64,000 bases of DNA from an uncultured Oscillospiraceae bacterium (GCA_910588625.1 CAJUQN010000006.1:1-64000); one strand, 5' to 3'. Counted from the stretch's first letter, positions 25,743 through 35,010 are shown. The notes: a model not told the origin generated them from the letters alone. Translations and numbers: made by a program.

Positions 25743-27035
25743 CTATGGTTTAAGCAACAATGCGTCCAGACCGAAAATTCCATTTTCCGACTGCACTGAC
25801 AAGGTTCCGTCATACTTTTCCGCAATCCGTTTCATGCTTTTCATGCCAAACCCATGATAACGTTCATCGCGGGAGGATTTGGGCAAGCCATCTTCCATTG
25901 TAAGCGACCCACAAAACGGGTTCTCCACATGGAGCATGAGCATCCCATTCGTACACTTTGCGGATAAGGAAATGAATCGTTCGCCCTCTGGCAGCTTGCT
26001 CACTGCGTCAATGGCGTTGTTCAAGGCGTTGCTCACAAGTGAATATAGATCCAGTTCTTCTGTAAATTCCATGCCGGTGCCATCAGCGTAACAGGTGAAT
26101 ATGATGCCTTTTTGGTTGCAGATCGCCCGCTTTTCGGCAAGAACAATATCAAGGACCTGGTTGCCTGTCTTTACATAGGTGTCATATGTTCCGATTTTTT
26201 CCTTCATCGCATCAATCTGCTCCTGGGAGATACGGCCCTGAAAGCTTTCCAGCAGGTCTTTTAGGTCGTGGTATTTTTCGTTGACCAGATCCGTGCTCTC
26301 CTTGGACTGGCGGAACTGCTCGTGTTGCTGGTGGACCAGTTCCCGCATGGTGTCCACGCTGCGGCTGAGACGTGCCCGCTCCATGACACCGAATTGGAGC
26401 AGCAGGATGAACAGGTCGCACAGGATCTGGTACAAGCACTCTGCAAACACAGCGGTCTGGTTCCGGTCTGGATTACCCTGGGCCAGCCGGGCCATGCCCA
26501 GGCAGAACAGGAGCACTACAAAGGAAAACACCGCCTTTTCCCGGTTGTCGAAATTCTCCTCCCGGTTCCGGGTAAAGGGGCGGAAGATGAAAAATAGTAC
26601 GATGTAGAAGCCGTAATATGCCAGCAGGTCTACCGCCAGGATGCCTAACGGGTCCTGGCACAGCCCGTTGACAGCGGGGATCAGCTTGAGCATCATTTTC
26701 AGCGTCCCGGCCAGGTCCTGAGCGATGTAGCCGGAGGAGGCCACAAACAGCGCGGTCCAGAAGCTCTCCTGATAGACAAACCAGCAGATGACAATCAGGA
26801 CGAGATAGGCCGCTATGGACAGAACCACCCGCCCCAGGCTGTTCACCGTGTCGGTCATGCCAGGGAAAAAGATCAGCCGTCCCAAATGCAAGGCAGCACA
26901 TCCTATCCCTGTCCCTAAAACCAGGCGAAGCCTGACCCGGGGGTGCGGGTTCAGGGAGTAGGCAAAGACCAATACCCCCACCACAGACTGGAGCAGCAGG
27001 ATAGGCATACGGAACTCAGCATACCATGTGGGCAT
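25743..27035 (-). CDS. AgrC-like sensor histidine kinase (GHKL type)
   Basis: 430 residues; the ATG overlaps the upstream stop (TAATG). About six membrane helices fill residues 1-215, followed by a coiled coil and the phosphoacceptor His in EKYHDLKDLL (~254). The GHKL ATP-binding domain has the N-box NALNNAIDA (~341) and the G-box HGFGMKSM (~393). This layout belongs to peptide-sensing AgrC/ComD-type kinases that phosphorylate LytTR regulators. No agrB or agrD gene was found beside it, so the signal is unknown. Confidence 0.9.
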   Translation of the reverse strand: MPTWYAEFRMPILLLQSVVGVLVFAYSLNPHPRVRLRLVLGTGIGCAALHLGRLIFFPGMTDTVNSLGRVVLSIAAYLVLIVICWFVYQESFWTALFVASSGYIAQDLAGTLKMMLKLIPAVNGLCQDPLGILAVDLLAYYGFYIVLFFIFRPFTRNREENFDNREKAVFSFVVLLFCLGMARLAQGNPDRNQTAVFAECLYQILCDLFILLLQFGVMERARLSRSVDTMRELVHQQHEQFRQSKESTDLVNEKYHDLKDLLESFQGRISQEQIDAMKEKIGTYDTYVKTGNQVLDIVLAEKRAICNQKGIIFTCYADGTGMEFTEELDLYSLVSNALNNAIDAVSKLPEGERFISLSAKCTNGMLMLHVENPFCGSLTMEDGLPKSSRDERYHGFGMKSMKRIAEKYDGTLSVQSENGIFGLDALLLKP

Positions 27036-27748
27036 TAAACGGCTCCCCCTTTGTACTGCGCAAAAGCGGTCAAGAATTCTTTTCGCCGCGGGCGGGAAAT
27101 GGGCAATAACACCCCCGCAACATCAACCGAATCCTTTCTAATGCTCCGAACGAATTTCAAATTAACGAGGTAGCTTGTATGACACCGTGCAAAGTGGGCG
27201 CTTTTCAGCAGAGCTTCATATTTTGAGAGAGTGCCCCATTGCTTGATTGCACCATTTCCAGTGTGAAATAAAAGGTCGTGGGCACAGACCTCGACATATG
27301 TGATTGTCCCAGCGGGAATGCGCTTTCCTCCCTCTTTTTCCCGGAAGGTCAGAGAAATTTCTGGCTCCCGATACGACAGCATACGAAGGGCCCTATCCAG
27401 CTTCGCAGAGAATGAGGCATACTGGATCGGTTTCAAGATATAATCAAAAGCCTCGACAGAATATCCCTCTATAGCATATTGGGTCAAATTAGTTACAAAA
27501 ATAATCATTACATTTTGATCTACCTCTCGAATCTTTTTAGCTACGTCCATTCCTGCCAAATCAGGTATGCGAATATCCAAGAAAATAAGATCAGCATCGC
27601 ATTTATAGGCATCTAAAAAAGCTATACCTCGGCTGTAAGCTTCAGCAATATATTCAAACTCTTCATGCTCATCATGGTAGTTTGATAAAAACTGCAACAA
27701 CCTGTCTGTCTGAGCCTTTTCATCCTCTAATATCATGATTTTGAGCAT
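27035..27748 (-). CDS. LytTR response regulator (AgrA-like)
   Basis: 237 residues. The receiver domain (1-120) has the acidic pocket ILEDEK, phosphoacceptor Asp ~57 in LIFLDIRIPDL and the conserved Lys in DYILKPI. A LytTR DNA-binding domain (~140-235) ends the protein (ITYVEVCAHDLLF, HTSYLVNLKFVRSI). Translationally coupled to the kinase. It most likely controls the adjacent glycoside operon, but I did not identify convincing LytTR direct repeats there. Confidence 0.92.
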   Translation of the reverse strand: MLKIMILEDEKAQTDRLLQFLSNYHDEHEEFEYIAEAYSRGIAFLDAYKCDADLIFLDIRIPDLAGMDVAKKIREVDQNVMIIFVTNLTQYAIEGYSVEAFDYILKPIQYASFSAKLDRALRMLSYREPEISLTFREKEGGKRIPAGTITYVEVCAHDLLFHTGNGAIKQWGTLSKYEALLKSAHFARCHTSYLVNLKFVRSIRKDSVDVAGVLLPISRPRRKEFLTAFAQYKGGAV

Positions 27749-27866
27749 TGGTCCGACCTCCAGGTATTCAACTTTTGATGTGAACTATACATATTTTGCG
27801 GTTTGTATTTACTGTTTGGCAAAATTGTTCTAATCTATTTACAAATGCTAAGATATGGATGAATAC

Positions 27867-27897
27867 ATTATACAACTTAAACCTAGGTTTAAGTCAA
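27867..27897 (-). promoter_or_regulatory. MerR-type promoter driving the two-component operon
   Basis: On the - strand TTGACT (27897-27892) and a perfect TATAAT (27872-27867) are separated by 19 bases, the overlong spacing typical of MerR-activated promoters. The spacer overlaps a perfect 20-base palindrome (ACTTAAACCTAGGTTTAAGT, 27875-27894). Transcription would run toward the response regulator at 27748. The divergent gene encodes a MerR protein, its probable ligand. Confidence 0.85.
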
Positions 27898-27916
27898 GAC
27901 AAATTGAGGGTTTTTT

Positions 27917-28291
27917 ATGTTTTATACTGTGCGGGAGACCGCCCTGAAATTGGGTATCCCCAGTTCCAAGATCAGATTCTATGATAAAAAGGGGCTGCTC
28001 CCTTTTATTGAGCGGTCCCCCAATGGAGTACGCATATTTACAGAAGATGATGTAGCGCATCTTCAAGACCTTCTTGTTTTGAAGGACTCGGGTTTCTCAC
28101 TGAAAGAACTAGCAGAATATGTAAAACTTGAGGCCGAAGGAGAGCGGTCAGTTATACGGCGCCTGGAAATGCTGGAGCAGCGTTATAACGAGGTGGGATC
28201 AGAAATTGCCAGGCTGCAAGGTGTTTTGGAGATATTGGAGAAGCAGCGGCAGGGCTGTATCGCTATGCTGGAACATCAGGCCAATTTGTAG
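27917..28291 (+). CDS. MerR-family regulator
   Basis: 124 residues; GAGGG before the ATG. N-terminal winged HTH (YTVRETALKLGIPSSKIRFY, then GVRIFTEDDVAHL), then a linker and a long dimerising coiled coil (~80-118). No effector-binding domain or metal-binding cysteine cluster follows (one late Cys only), so it belongs to the short MerR proteins with unknown inducer. It is divergent from the two-component operon and the 19-base-spacer promoter lies between them; it should twist that promoter and control its own expression. Confidence 0.92.
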   Translation: MFYTVRETALKLGIPSSKIRFYDKKGLLPFIERSPNGVRIFTEDDVAHLQDLLVLKDSGFSLKELAEYVKLEAEGERSVIRRLEMLEQRYNEVGSEIARLQGVLEILEKQRQGCIAMLEHQANL

Positions 28292-28598
28292 ATGAATGTA
28301 AATCAGCGTTGCTTTATATATATGGTTCTCCAAAATATGAAAATAGAACTATGTCAAAATTCACCATTGACCGTGCAAAGGATATCTATCTGCTGCCAAC
28401 ACGAAGGAAGCACCCCAAATTATTGCAAATTCCGGAAAAATATGCTTCGATTTCGTCCACATATGCAGGACAGTTTCGCTTAACATTCATTTCATGCACA
28501 AAAATAACTAATCTAAATTTGGCAAGATTATGCATGTTCACACTTCTTTTTTTGCAAAACGTGTTGTATACTAGTATTCAAAGGAGGTGGACAGAGTC

Positions 28599-28706
28599 AT
28601 GCCTAACTGCAAAAAACTGATGGAAATGCAGCAATGCTGGGATATTGGAGAGCGTCAAATCATTTACGGTGTTAAAACTCTCATCCAGTTTCTTTTTCTT
28701 TCCTGA
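28599..28706 (+). CDS. possible 35-residue peptide
   Basis: AAGGAGGTGG lies eight bases before an ATG that opens 35 codons (MPNCKKLMEMQQCWDIGERQ...) ending in a hydrophobic stretch. The ribosome site is the only strong reason to call it. A weak GGGTCC.../GGGACCC hairpin with T residues follows at ~28746-28785. The remaining ~600 bases between the MerR gene and the CHAP gene show nothing else convincing. Confidence 0.35.
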   Translation: MPNCKKLMEMQQCWDIGERQIIYGVKTLIQFLFLS

Positions 28707-28894
28707 AAAAGATTTATCGAGAGCACAATGCTTTTTTGACTGCATGGGTCCTGGGGAAATCCTCCGGGACCCTTTCATATATTTTCCATCTTCATACCGC
28801 TCTGAATTTGTTCGACGGAGCGTAAATAAGGTGGACGCTCTACCGCACAGATTTTGACGGATAATCCAAGGTAATGTGCGAGCGTTGGGCTGTT

Positions 28895-30919
28895 TCAGGT
28901 CATCAGTCTACAAGTATTGTGCGCTATTTTTGATCCATACCCGTAAATCTCATAATATCCCACCGGATAACTTCTCTGACAGCACTTATCCCCAGAATTC
29001 CCCTCCACGGTATATACCCGTCCGTTCTCCACCCTTTCCACGATACCCACATGGTCCGGCACCCCGTCCTGCGGCCCGGAGAACCCACCCGGGTCGTTCC
29101 AGTCGAAGAAAATGATGTCCCCCGGCTGTGGTTCGTAGCTCCGATCCTGCCACAGCCCCCGGTCCTTGAACCAACGGGAGCCCTGCACACAGCCCGCAAA
29201 CTTGGGCATCACCCCGGCGTCGATGTACCCGCACTGGTCGGCGCACCAGCTCACAAAGATGGCGCACCAATCCACCCGGTGGCTGAACCCGTACCAGCTC
29301 CAGTAGGGCTGGCCTCCCACGTTGCCCACCTGGGACAGCGCCACGGCCACGATCTCCCCGCTTCCAGTGCCGACCCCATAGAGCACCGCATTCCACAGCT
29401 CCCGGTACTCCTCCGAGAGAAGTTCCGCCAGCTGTTGGCGCTGGGCGGCAGTAAATCCGTAGGTGTCCGCCATCTCGTCGGCGGTCTTTGCAGTGACGGT
29501 GATGTGCAGGGTGGTCGTACCCTCCTCGTCACCCTCACCGGGGACGGTGCTGGTGAAGCTGGAGAGCTGGTTCATATCCCAGAAGACCTGCTTCAGCAGC
29601 TCCTTTTTCTCATCCGTCATAGTGACCACCTCCTGCCCGTTGACCGGGTCGGAGGTGGTTTTTACCGCGTACACCGCCAGCACATCGGGCCACGGGGCGC
29701 GGGCGCCGGAGAGCTCCACCCGGTGGTGGGATGTGCCCGCCTTGATCTCCTCCAGCCTTGCGCCGTATTCCAAATTGATCTCCCGGACGGCGTCGGCGAT
29801 GGTCTGCCCGCCCGTTTCTTCGCCGCCGAACAAGATGCCCATCGGCGACATAACCAGCGCCGCCACCAGACACAGCACCAGCACCACCGCGATCACCGCC
29901 CCGCCGCCGGCGGCCAGCGGAGCCATGGCGCCCCGAATGCCCGACACGGCCCCACGGAGGGCCGACGCGGCGGCCTTGGCCACGGGCCTGTCCACGGCCG
30001 CTGCCGTCCGTCTGGCCTCACCCGCGGCCTTTACAGCCCGCTGACGGGCCTGAGAGACGGCGCGGGCGGTCTGCCGGGCCACGCCGGCGGAGCGGTCTGC
30101 CGCTTCGGCGGGCCGTCCCGGGACGCCCGCCGCCGATTTTACCCTTTGCCGTCCGGGCTTCCCGACAGGGGCCCGTCCCGAGCGGGCCGTTTTGACGGTG
30201 CGTTTCCCGTCGGACCGGCTTTCCCGAACAGCTTCACTGCTGAAAAGCCCCTCTGTGTGAACGGGCCGGGATGGCAAAACCGGGGAAGGCATACCAACGG
30301 CGCTTTGACTCCCGACCGGCGCGGAGACTGTGCCGCCCACGTTCTGGTTTCTCCGCTGTGCCGCCGCCTGACGGGCCCGCTCCCGCACAAACCTCTGCCT
30401 GCCCCGCTCCAACGCCTGGGGCGGATGCGTCGGAGGATCTTCAGATATTTGCCCAAGTGCGGTGGTTTGGCCAGGGCGTTCCAAGACCATGCCCTCCTGA
30501 CGAATGGGGCTGCCTTTTGTCAGGATCGTCGGCTGGCTGGGGTACTCGGTCTGGATGAACTCCCCGGCGCGTGGGACGGACCCGGTTTGCCGCCGAGCCT
30601 GGACCTGGCCTACCGTTTGGCGATGGAGATAGGCGTCCTTCGTCTTGACCACGGGCTGGCTGGACAGGGGCACAGGCCGCTGGGGCGGAGCGTAGTGTTC
30701 CACGCCGGAAACCTCCGAAGCGACCTCCCGGGTCTTGATCCGCACAGGCTCCGCGCCTCTGTACGGGGCTGGTGGCTCCGCCTGGGTGGCGGGCCAGGTA
30801 TCATCCGCGATGGGCCCCGGAGCGTCCGCATCCGGGCGACTCTCCCCAGACCAGCTCCGAGCTTTTTTCTTCCCCAGCGCCAGCCTCCCCAGCCTGTCCA
30901 TCGCCAGGCGGGCCCCCAT
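28895..30919 (-). CDS. conjugation-module cell-wall hydrolase with CHAP domain
   Basis: 674 residues from the ATG at 30919, but coding continues upstream in frame for 63 codons (WRGLLTGSEKLKGQL...) to an ATC at 31108 preceded by GAGGTGAT, with no standard start between; the true protein is probably ~737 residues. A long basic, Arg/Ala/Pro-rich cytoplasmic part (~1-325) leads to one membrane helix (VIAVVLVLCLVAALVM), a VirB8/CwlT-like linker (~370-510) and a C-terminal CHAP/NlpC domain with WCAIFVSWCADQ (Cys) and DHVGIVERV (His). It opens the peptidoglycan for the type IV secretion channel. Distal gene of the transfer operon. Confidence 0.85.
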   Translation of the reverse strand: MGARLAMDRLGRLALGKKKARSWSGESRPDADAPGPIADDTWPATQAEPPAPYRGAEPVRIKTREVASEVSGVEHYAPPQRPVPLSSQPVVKTKDAYLHRQTVGQVQARRQTGSVPRAGEFIQTEYPSQPTILTKGSPIRQEGMVLERPGQTTALGQISEDPPTHPPQALERGRQRFVRERARQAAAQRRNQNVGGTVSAPVGSQSAVGMPSPVLPSRPVHTEGLFSSEAVRESRSDGKRTVKTARSGRAPVGKPGRQRVKSAAGVPGRPAEAADRSAGVARQTARAVSQARQRAVKAAGEARRTAAAVDRPVAKAAASALRGAVSGIRGAMAPLAAGGGAVIAVVLVLCLVAALVMSPMGILFGGEETGGQTIADAVREINLEYGARLEEIKAGTSHHRVELSGARAPWPDVLAVYAVKTTSDPVNGQEVVTMTDEKKELLKQVFWDMNQLSSFTSTVPGEGDEEGTTTLHITVTAKTADEMADTYGFTAAQRQQLAELLSEEYRELWNAVLYGVGTGSGEIVAVALSQVGNVGGQPYWSWYGFSHRVDWCAIFVSWCADQCGYIDAGVMPKFAGCVQGSRWFKDRGLWQDRSYEPQPGDIIFFDWNDPGGFSGPQDGVPDHVGIVERVENGRVYTVEGNSGDKCCQRSYPVGYYEIYGYGSKIAHNTCRLMT

Positions 30920-31125
30920 CCGGGCGGTGTCTTGGGCACGGTCGGCCTCGGTGTCCTCCCGCCGCCCGCCCTCGGCGGCGTCCCGGAGCTGGCCCTTCAG
31001 CTTTTCGGACCCAGTGAGCAGGCCGCGCCAGAGGAGCTCCTTCGGCGCGGCCTGGACTTTTCCTTTTACTTTTTTAGATGTGGATGCTTTCTCTTTTACT
31101 TTTGGGATAAACCATCACCTCTACT

Positions 31126-31153
31126 TTGCTTTTTCATTATTTTATGATAAACT
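31126..31153 (+). promoter_or_regulatory. promoter of the tag cargo gene
   Basis: TTGCTT (31126-31131), 16 bases, TAAACT (31148-31153), about 25 bases before the tag start. It overlaps the 5-prime end of the divergent transfer gene. Confidence 0.5.
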
Positions 31154-31177
31154 GCAGTAAAAAGGGGGTACACACAA

Positions 31178-31753
31178 ATGGAACAGATCCGCAGATGTGA
31201 ATGGGCAGGCCCGGATCAGATCTACATCGACTACCATGACAACGAGTGGGGCAGACCGCTCCACGACGACAATAAACTGTTTGAAATGTTGATCTTGGAG
31301 GGGATGCAGGCCGGACTGGCGTGGATCACGGTCCTCAAAAAGCGAAACGCTTTTCGGGCGGCCTTCGATGATTTTGACCCTCAAAAAGTGGCGCTTTATG
31401 ACGATGCAAAAGTAGGATCGCTCATGGCAGATGCGGGGATCATCCGGCATCGGGGCAAGATCAACGCCGCCATCGGCAACGCAAAAGCCTTTCTTGCCAT
31501 ACAAAAAGAGTACGGCAGCTTTGACAAATTTATTTGGGCTTATGTCGGCGGTACACCCATTATCAACACACCCCACAGCATGGCGGAGCTGCCCGTATCC
31601 ACCCCTCTCTCCGACCAGATCAGCAAAGATCTGAAAAAGCGGGGCTTCAAATTCGTGGGTTCCACCATCGTCTACTCTTTCATGCAGGCAGTGGGGATGG
31701 TGGACGATCACATGGCCTGGTGCCCCTGGCACACAAATAACAGAGACGATTAG
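31178..31753 (+). CDS. tag: DNA-3-methyladenine glycosylase I
   Basis: 191 residues, standard Tag length, with GGGGG before the ATG. It removes 3-methyladenine from alkylated DNA. The zinc ligands of the Tag fold are all present: Cys 7 (IRRCEW), His ~19 (YHDNEWGRPL) and the C-terminal His and Cys in DDHMAWCPW. EGMQAGLAWITVLKKR holds the substrate pocket. It is inserted against the direction of the transfer operon, and its stop overlaps the virB4 stop by two or three bases. It is cargo, not part of the transfer apparatus. Confidence 0.95.
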   Translation: MEQIRRCEWAGPDQIYIDYHDNEWGRPLHDDNKLFEMLILEGMQAGLAWITVLKKRNAFRAAFDDFDPQKVALYDDAKVGSLMADAGIIRHRGKINAAIGNAKAFLAIQKEYGSFDKFIWAYVGGTPIINTPHSMAELPVSTPLSDQISKDLKKRGFKFVGSTIVYSFMQAVGMVDDHMAWCPWHTNNRDD

Positions 31754-34089
31754 GCGGCGTTGTTCTCAGAAAACTTGGTGCTCATCAAGCGGTACAAATG
31801 CGTATTTTTCGGAAAACTGTTGACGAATGGCACGATGGCGCTGCCGCACTTGATGAGCCCCCGGCCTGCGTCCACATTGGTGATGTAGGACAGCTGATTC
31901 TCCGAAATGTTCAGCAGACTGGCCAGCTCCGCCCGGTCGGTGCTGGCCTGGTTCAGCATGACCAGGAACTCGCTGTTGGCCAGCATGGTCCGGGCGGTGT
32001 GGGACTGGAGCAGATCCTCGACATTCTGGGTGGCTCCCGTACACAGCGCCCCGTACTTCCGCACCCGCTTCCACAGGGTGAAGAGAAAATTGGCGCTGTA
32101 TTCGTGCTGAAACAGGATGTAAATTTCGTCAATATAGATCCAGGTGTTCCGGCCCAGGGCCCGGTTGCGGATCACCCGGTTGAACACGCTGTCCAGCACC
32201 ACCAGCATCCCCACCGGCAGGAGCTGTTTGCCCAGATCCCGGATGTCGTAGCAGATGATCCGGGCGTCGGTGTCCACGTTCGTCGGCTTGGCGAAGGTGT
32301 TCAGGCTGCCCTCGGTGAACAGCTCGATTGCCAGCGCCACGTCTTTGGCCTCCGGCTCGGGCTGGCGGAGCAGCTCCGCGTGGAAGTCCTGGAGGGTGGG
32401 GGCCGCGCCCTTGCACCCGCCCCGGATGTACTCATGATAGCACTGGGCGGTACAGCGGTCGATGATGGATTTCTCTTTCGCCGAGAGCTTGCCCGAGCCC
32501 ACCAGCTGTTCGCACAGAGACAGCAAAAATTCAGATTTTAAGACTACGGGGTTATCCCCGTCACCGTAGCCCTGCTCCATGTCCATGGCGTTGATGTGGT
32601 TCCGGGAGGTGGCGGAGATGTCGATGACCTCGCCGCCCAGGCCCTCAACGATGGGCCCGTATTCTTTTTCGGGATCTATGACGATGATGTCATCGTTGGT
32701 GGCCAGGGCCACGTTCACCAGCTCCACCTTGGCGGTGAAGGACTTGCCGGAGCCGGACACGCCCAGCACAAAGCCGTTACCGTTGAGCAGTTCTTTCCGG
32801 TTTGCGATGATGAGGTTCTTGCTGATGGTGTTCTGCCCGTAATATACGCCGCCCCGGTCCCGCACCTCCTGGGCCTTGAAGGGCATGAGCACCGCCAGCG
32901 CCTCGGTGGTCAGGGTGCGCAGGGCGTCGATCCGGCGCAAGCCCAGGGGCAGGGCGGTCACCAGCCCGTCCGCCTGCTGCCAGTTCAGGGTGGCCAGCTG
33001 GCACAGGTGCTTCCGGGCGGTGGCCTGGAGGGCCTCAGTGTCGCTGTCCAGCTCCTCCTTGGAGTCCGCCAGGTGGACCAGGGTCACCACCGCGAACATC
33101 ATCCGCTGGTCCCGGGTGGTGAGGTCGTCCAGCATCTCCCGGGTCTCTTTGCGTTGCTGTTCCAGGTCGTAGGGAACTACCGCGGAAAAATTGTTGTTGT
33201 TATTCTGCCGCCGCTGCCAATTTGTGACGTTCGTCTCGACCCCGAGCAGACGGCTCTGCATCTCCCGGACGGCCTCGTCGGTGGGCACCGGGATCACGTC
33301 GATGGACAGCATCATCGTGCGGTTCAGCGACGTCAGCTCGTTGACCATGCTGTCCTTGATGTAGCTGGCGTACTCCTTCAAAAACAGCACCCGCCCGAAC
33401 TTGTTGCCCATGATGAAGTGGTCCTTTTTGAACTCCAGGCTGTCCGGGCAGATGGCGTCCTTGAAGCTGTGGCCCTTGCGCATCAGGTCCCGGAGGTCCA
33501 CATGGAACTCCGTCTCCTCCCCGGTGCGGTAGAAGTCGTGGAGCACCCGCAACCGCTCCACCGCGTCCAGCTCCTCGCTGTGGGAGTCCAGGTGATTGAG
33601 GCGGGTGGTCACGTCGGCGGTGACCCGGTCGAAGAAGGTGCGGGCCTCCTCAATGCTCTTGCGGTGGACAGACAGGGTGACGTACCGCTCCTGGACCACG
33701 CTGTTGGAGGAGTCTGTCACCTTGTCCATCAGCATGGCGTTGTACTCCGCCCGGTAGCCGTCCAGGTAGTCGTCCTGGCGGGGGAGCAGGATCTTCTGCT
33801 CGAAGTCCTGGCGGTTGAGGCGCTTGTTGTTGATGGTGAGCTTGGTGGCGGAGCCTGCGTCCAGGGCGTTCAAAAGTTCCGAATAGCCCAGGAACATGGA
33901 GGTTTTGTCCTCCTTAGAGGCGATGGCGTAGTTGATATCGCTGAACCGGATGGTCTTGGAGAACTTGCTTCCGAATTGAAAAATCCCATCCGGCCACAGG
34001 CGGCGGATGGGGATGGCGTCCTGGACGGACCGGGGGAGGTCGAAGCTCTCCCGGTCCTGCTTGAGTGCGTTTTGCAGGGTCTTAATCAA
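31750..34089 (-). CDS. virB4: VirB4-like type IV secretion ATPase
   Basis: 779 residues. The N-terminal half is the VirB4/TraC-type domain (FSDINYAIASKEDKTSMF, LLNALDAGS); the C-terminal half is the ATPase, with Walker A GVSGSGKSFT (~445), DIIVIDPEKEYGPIV and Walker B NTWIYIDEIYIL (~655), and TQNVEDLL after it. VirB4 energises pilus and channel assembly for conjugation. The ATG overlaps the end of the PrgI-like gene by eight bases. All key motifs are intact, so the transfer module could be functional. Confidence 0.95.
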   Translation of the reverse strand: MIKTLQNALKQDRESFDLPRSVQDAIPIRRLWPDGIFQFGSKFSKTIRFSDINYAIASKEDKTSMFLGYSELLNALDAGSATKLTINNKRLNRQDFEQKILLPRQDDYLDGYRAEYNAMLMDKVTDSSNSVVQERYVTLSVHRKSIEEARTFFDRVTADVTTRLNHLDSHSEELDAVERLRVLHDFYRTGEETEFHVDLRDLMRKGHSFKDAICPDSLEFKKDHFIMGNKFGRVLFLKEYASYIKDSMVNELTSLNRTMMLSIDVIPVPTDEAVREMQSRLLGVETNVTNWQRRQNNNNNFSAVVPYDLEQQRKETREMLDDLTTRDQRMMFAVVTLVHLADSKEELDSDTEALQATARKHLCQLATLNWQQADGLVTALPLGLRRIDALRTLTTEALAVLMPFKAQEVRDRGGVYYGQNTISKNLIIANRKELLNGNGFVLGVSGSGKSFTAKVELVNVALATNDDIIVIDPEKEYGPIVEGLGGEVIDISATSRNHINAMDMEQGYGDGDNPVVLKSEFLLSLCEQLVGSGKLSAKEKSIIDRCTAQCYHEYIRGGCKGAAPTLQDFHAELLRQPEPEAKDVALAIELFTEGSLNTFAKPTNVDTDARIICYDIRDLGKQLLPVGMLVVLDSVFNRVIRNRALGRNTWIYIDEIYILFQHEYSANFLFTLWKRVRKYGALCTGATQNVEDLLQSHTARTMLANSEFLVMLNQASTDRAELASLLNISENQLSYITNVDAGRGLIKCGSAIVPFVNSFPKNTHLYRLMSTKFSENNAA

Positions 34090-34444
34090 GTCTCAGTGCC
34101 TCCTTTGCGCACGAATTTTCGAGGGCCTTGGCATACAAATTTTCCGATTTGAACACCAACTTTTTGGGATACAGCAGTTCCGAGCGGATGAAGGCCAGCA
34201 GGAACTGTTCAAAGGTCATGCCGTTGTAGGTAAAGAACCCGCCCAGGGCGAAGGGGAACGCCGCCAGGACGCAGATCCAGCCGATCTCGCCGCTGCTCAC
34301 GATATTGCGCAGGCCGAAGTACACTCCCACGGCCACCAGCACGGCCAGCAGGGCGAAAATGAGCTGCCGCAGGGATAAGCCGAAGAATACGCTTTCCTGG
34401 TAGTCTCGGACTTCTTTGTTGATGCGGACTTCCATGGGTATCAC
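34082..34444 (-). CDS. PrgI-like inner-membrane transfer protein (VirB3-like)
   Basis: 120 residues: IRINKEVRDYQESVFFGLSLRQL leads into two membrane helices (~25-70) and a short cytoplasmic tail with EQFLLAFIRSELLYPKKL. It matches the PrgI/VirB3 family that pairs with VirB4, and the overlap of the two genes supports the pairing. GAGGTGAT precedes the ATG. Confidence 0.88.
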   Translation of the reverse strand: MIPMEVRINKEVRDYQESVFFGLSLRQLIFALLAVLVAVGVYFGLRNIVSSGEIGWICVLAAFPFALGGFFTYNGMTFEQFLLAFIRSELLYPKKLVFKSENLYAKALENSCAKEALRLD

Positions 34445-34457
34445 CTCTTTTCATAAG

Positions 34458-34486
34458 TTGATTCACAGAATTTCCTGTGCTATAAT
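34458..34486 (+). promoter_or_regulatory. sigma-A promoter of the prolyl-tRNA editing gene
   Basis: TTGATT (34458-34463), exactly 17 bases, then a perfect TATAAT (34481-34486), preceding the gene at 34522 by ~30 bases. Confidence 0.8.
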
Positions 34487-34521
34487 GAGTGATGAATTTA
34501 TATCGGAAAGCAGGAAAAGCC

Positions 34522-35010
34522 ATGGATAAGCAGGACATATATTGTTATTTGTCAGAGAAAAATGTGTGGCACGAGATCACGGAGCATACGGCTGTTTACA
34601 ATATGGCCGAGGTGTCTGATGTCGCTCTCCCGTACCCCGAGGCGGACGGAAAAAACCTTTTTGTGCGCGATGATAAAAAGAGAAATTATTACCTCATCAC
34701 GGTCAAAGGCGATAAACGAGTTGACCTGAAAGAATTTCGGCGGAACAACGGCACTCGCGCATTATCTTTCGCGTCGGACAGCGATTTAATGGATATCATG
34801 GGGCTGATTCCCGGTGCGGTTACGCCTTTGGGAATCCTAAATGACACGGAGCACAAAGTGTCGGTTTATATTGACGCCGCATTTTTTGAGCCTCCCTGCC
34901 TGATCGGCGTTCATCCAAACGACAATACCGCAACCGTATGGCTAAAGGCCGAAGACTTGGTGTCTATTCTGAGGGAACACGGGAATCAAGTAAATATCGT
35001 GCAAATTTGA
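34522..35010 (+). CDS. YbaK/ProX-type prolyl-tRNA editing protein
   Basis: 162 residues from the ATG at 34522 (AGGAAA upstream, downstream of a good promoter; two earlier in-frame starts lie too near the -10 box). YbaK/ProX fold: WHEITEHTAVYNMAEV, KNLFVRDDKKRNYYLITVKGDKRVDL with the conserved Lys, and GLIPGAVTPLGILND. These free-standing enzymes hydrolyse mischarged Ala-tRNA(Pro). It is cargo placed opposite to the transfer genes with its own promoter. Confidence 0.88.
   Translation: MDKQDIYCYLSEKNVWHEITEHTAVYNMAEVSDVALPYPEADGKNLFVRDDKKRNYYLITVKGDKRVDLKEFRRNNGTRALSFASDSDLMDIMGLIPGAVTPLGILNDTEHKVSVYIDAAFFEPPCLIGVHPNDNTATVWLKAEDLVSILREHGNQVNIVQI

Noticed and set aside
28292..28590. Small open frames after the MerR gene
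   Set aside because: They lack ribosome sites and conserved-looking sequence in AT-rich DNA and overlap each other in different frames.
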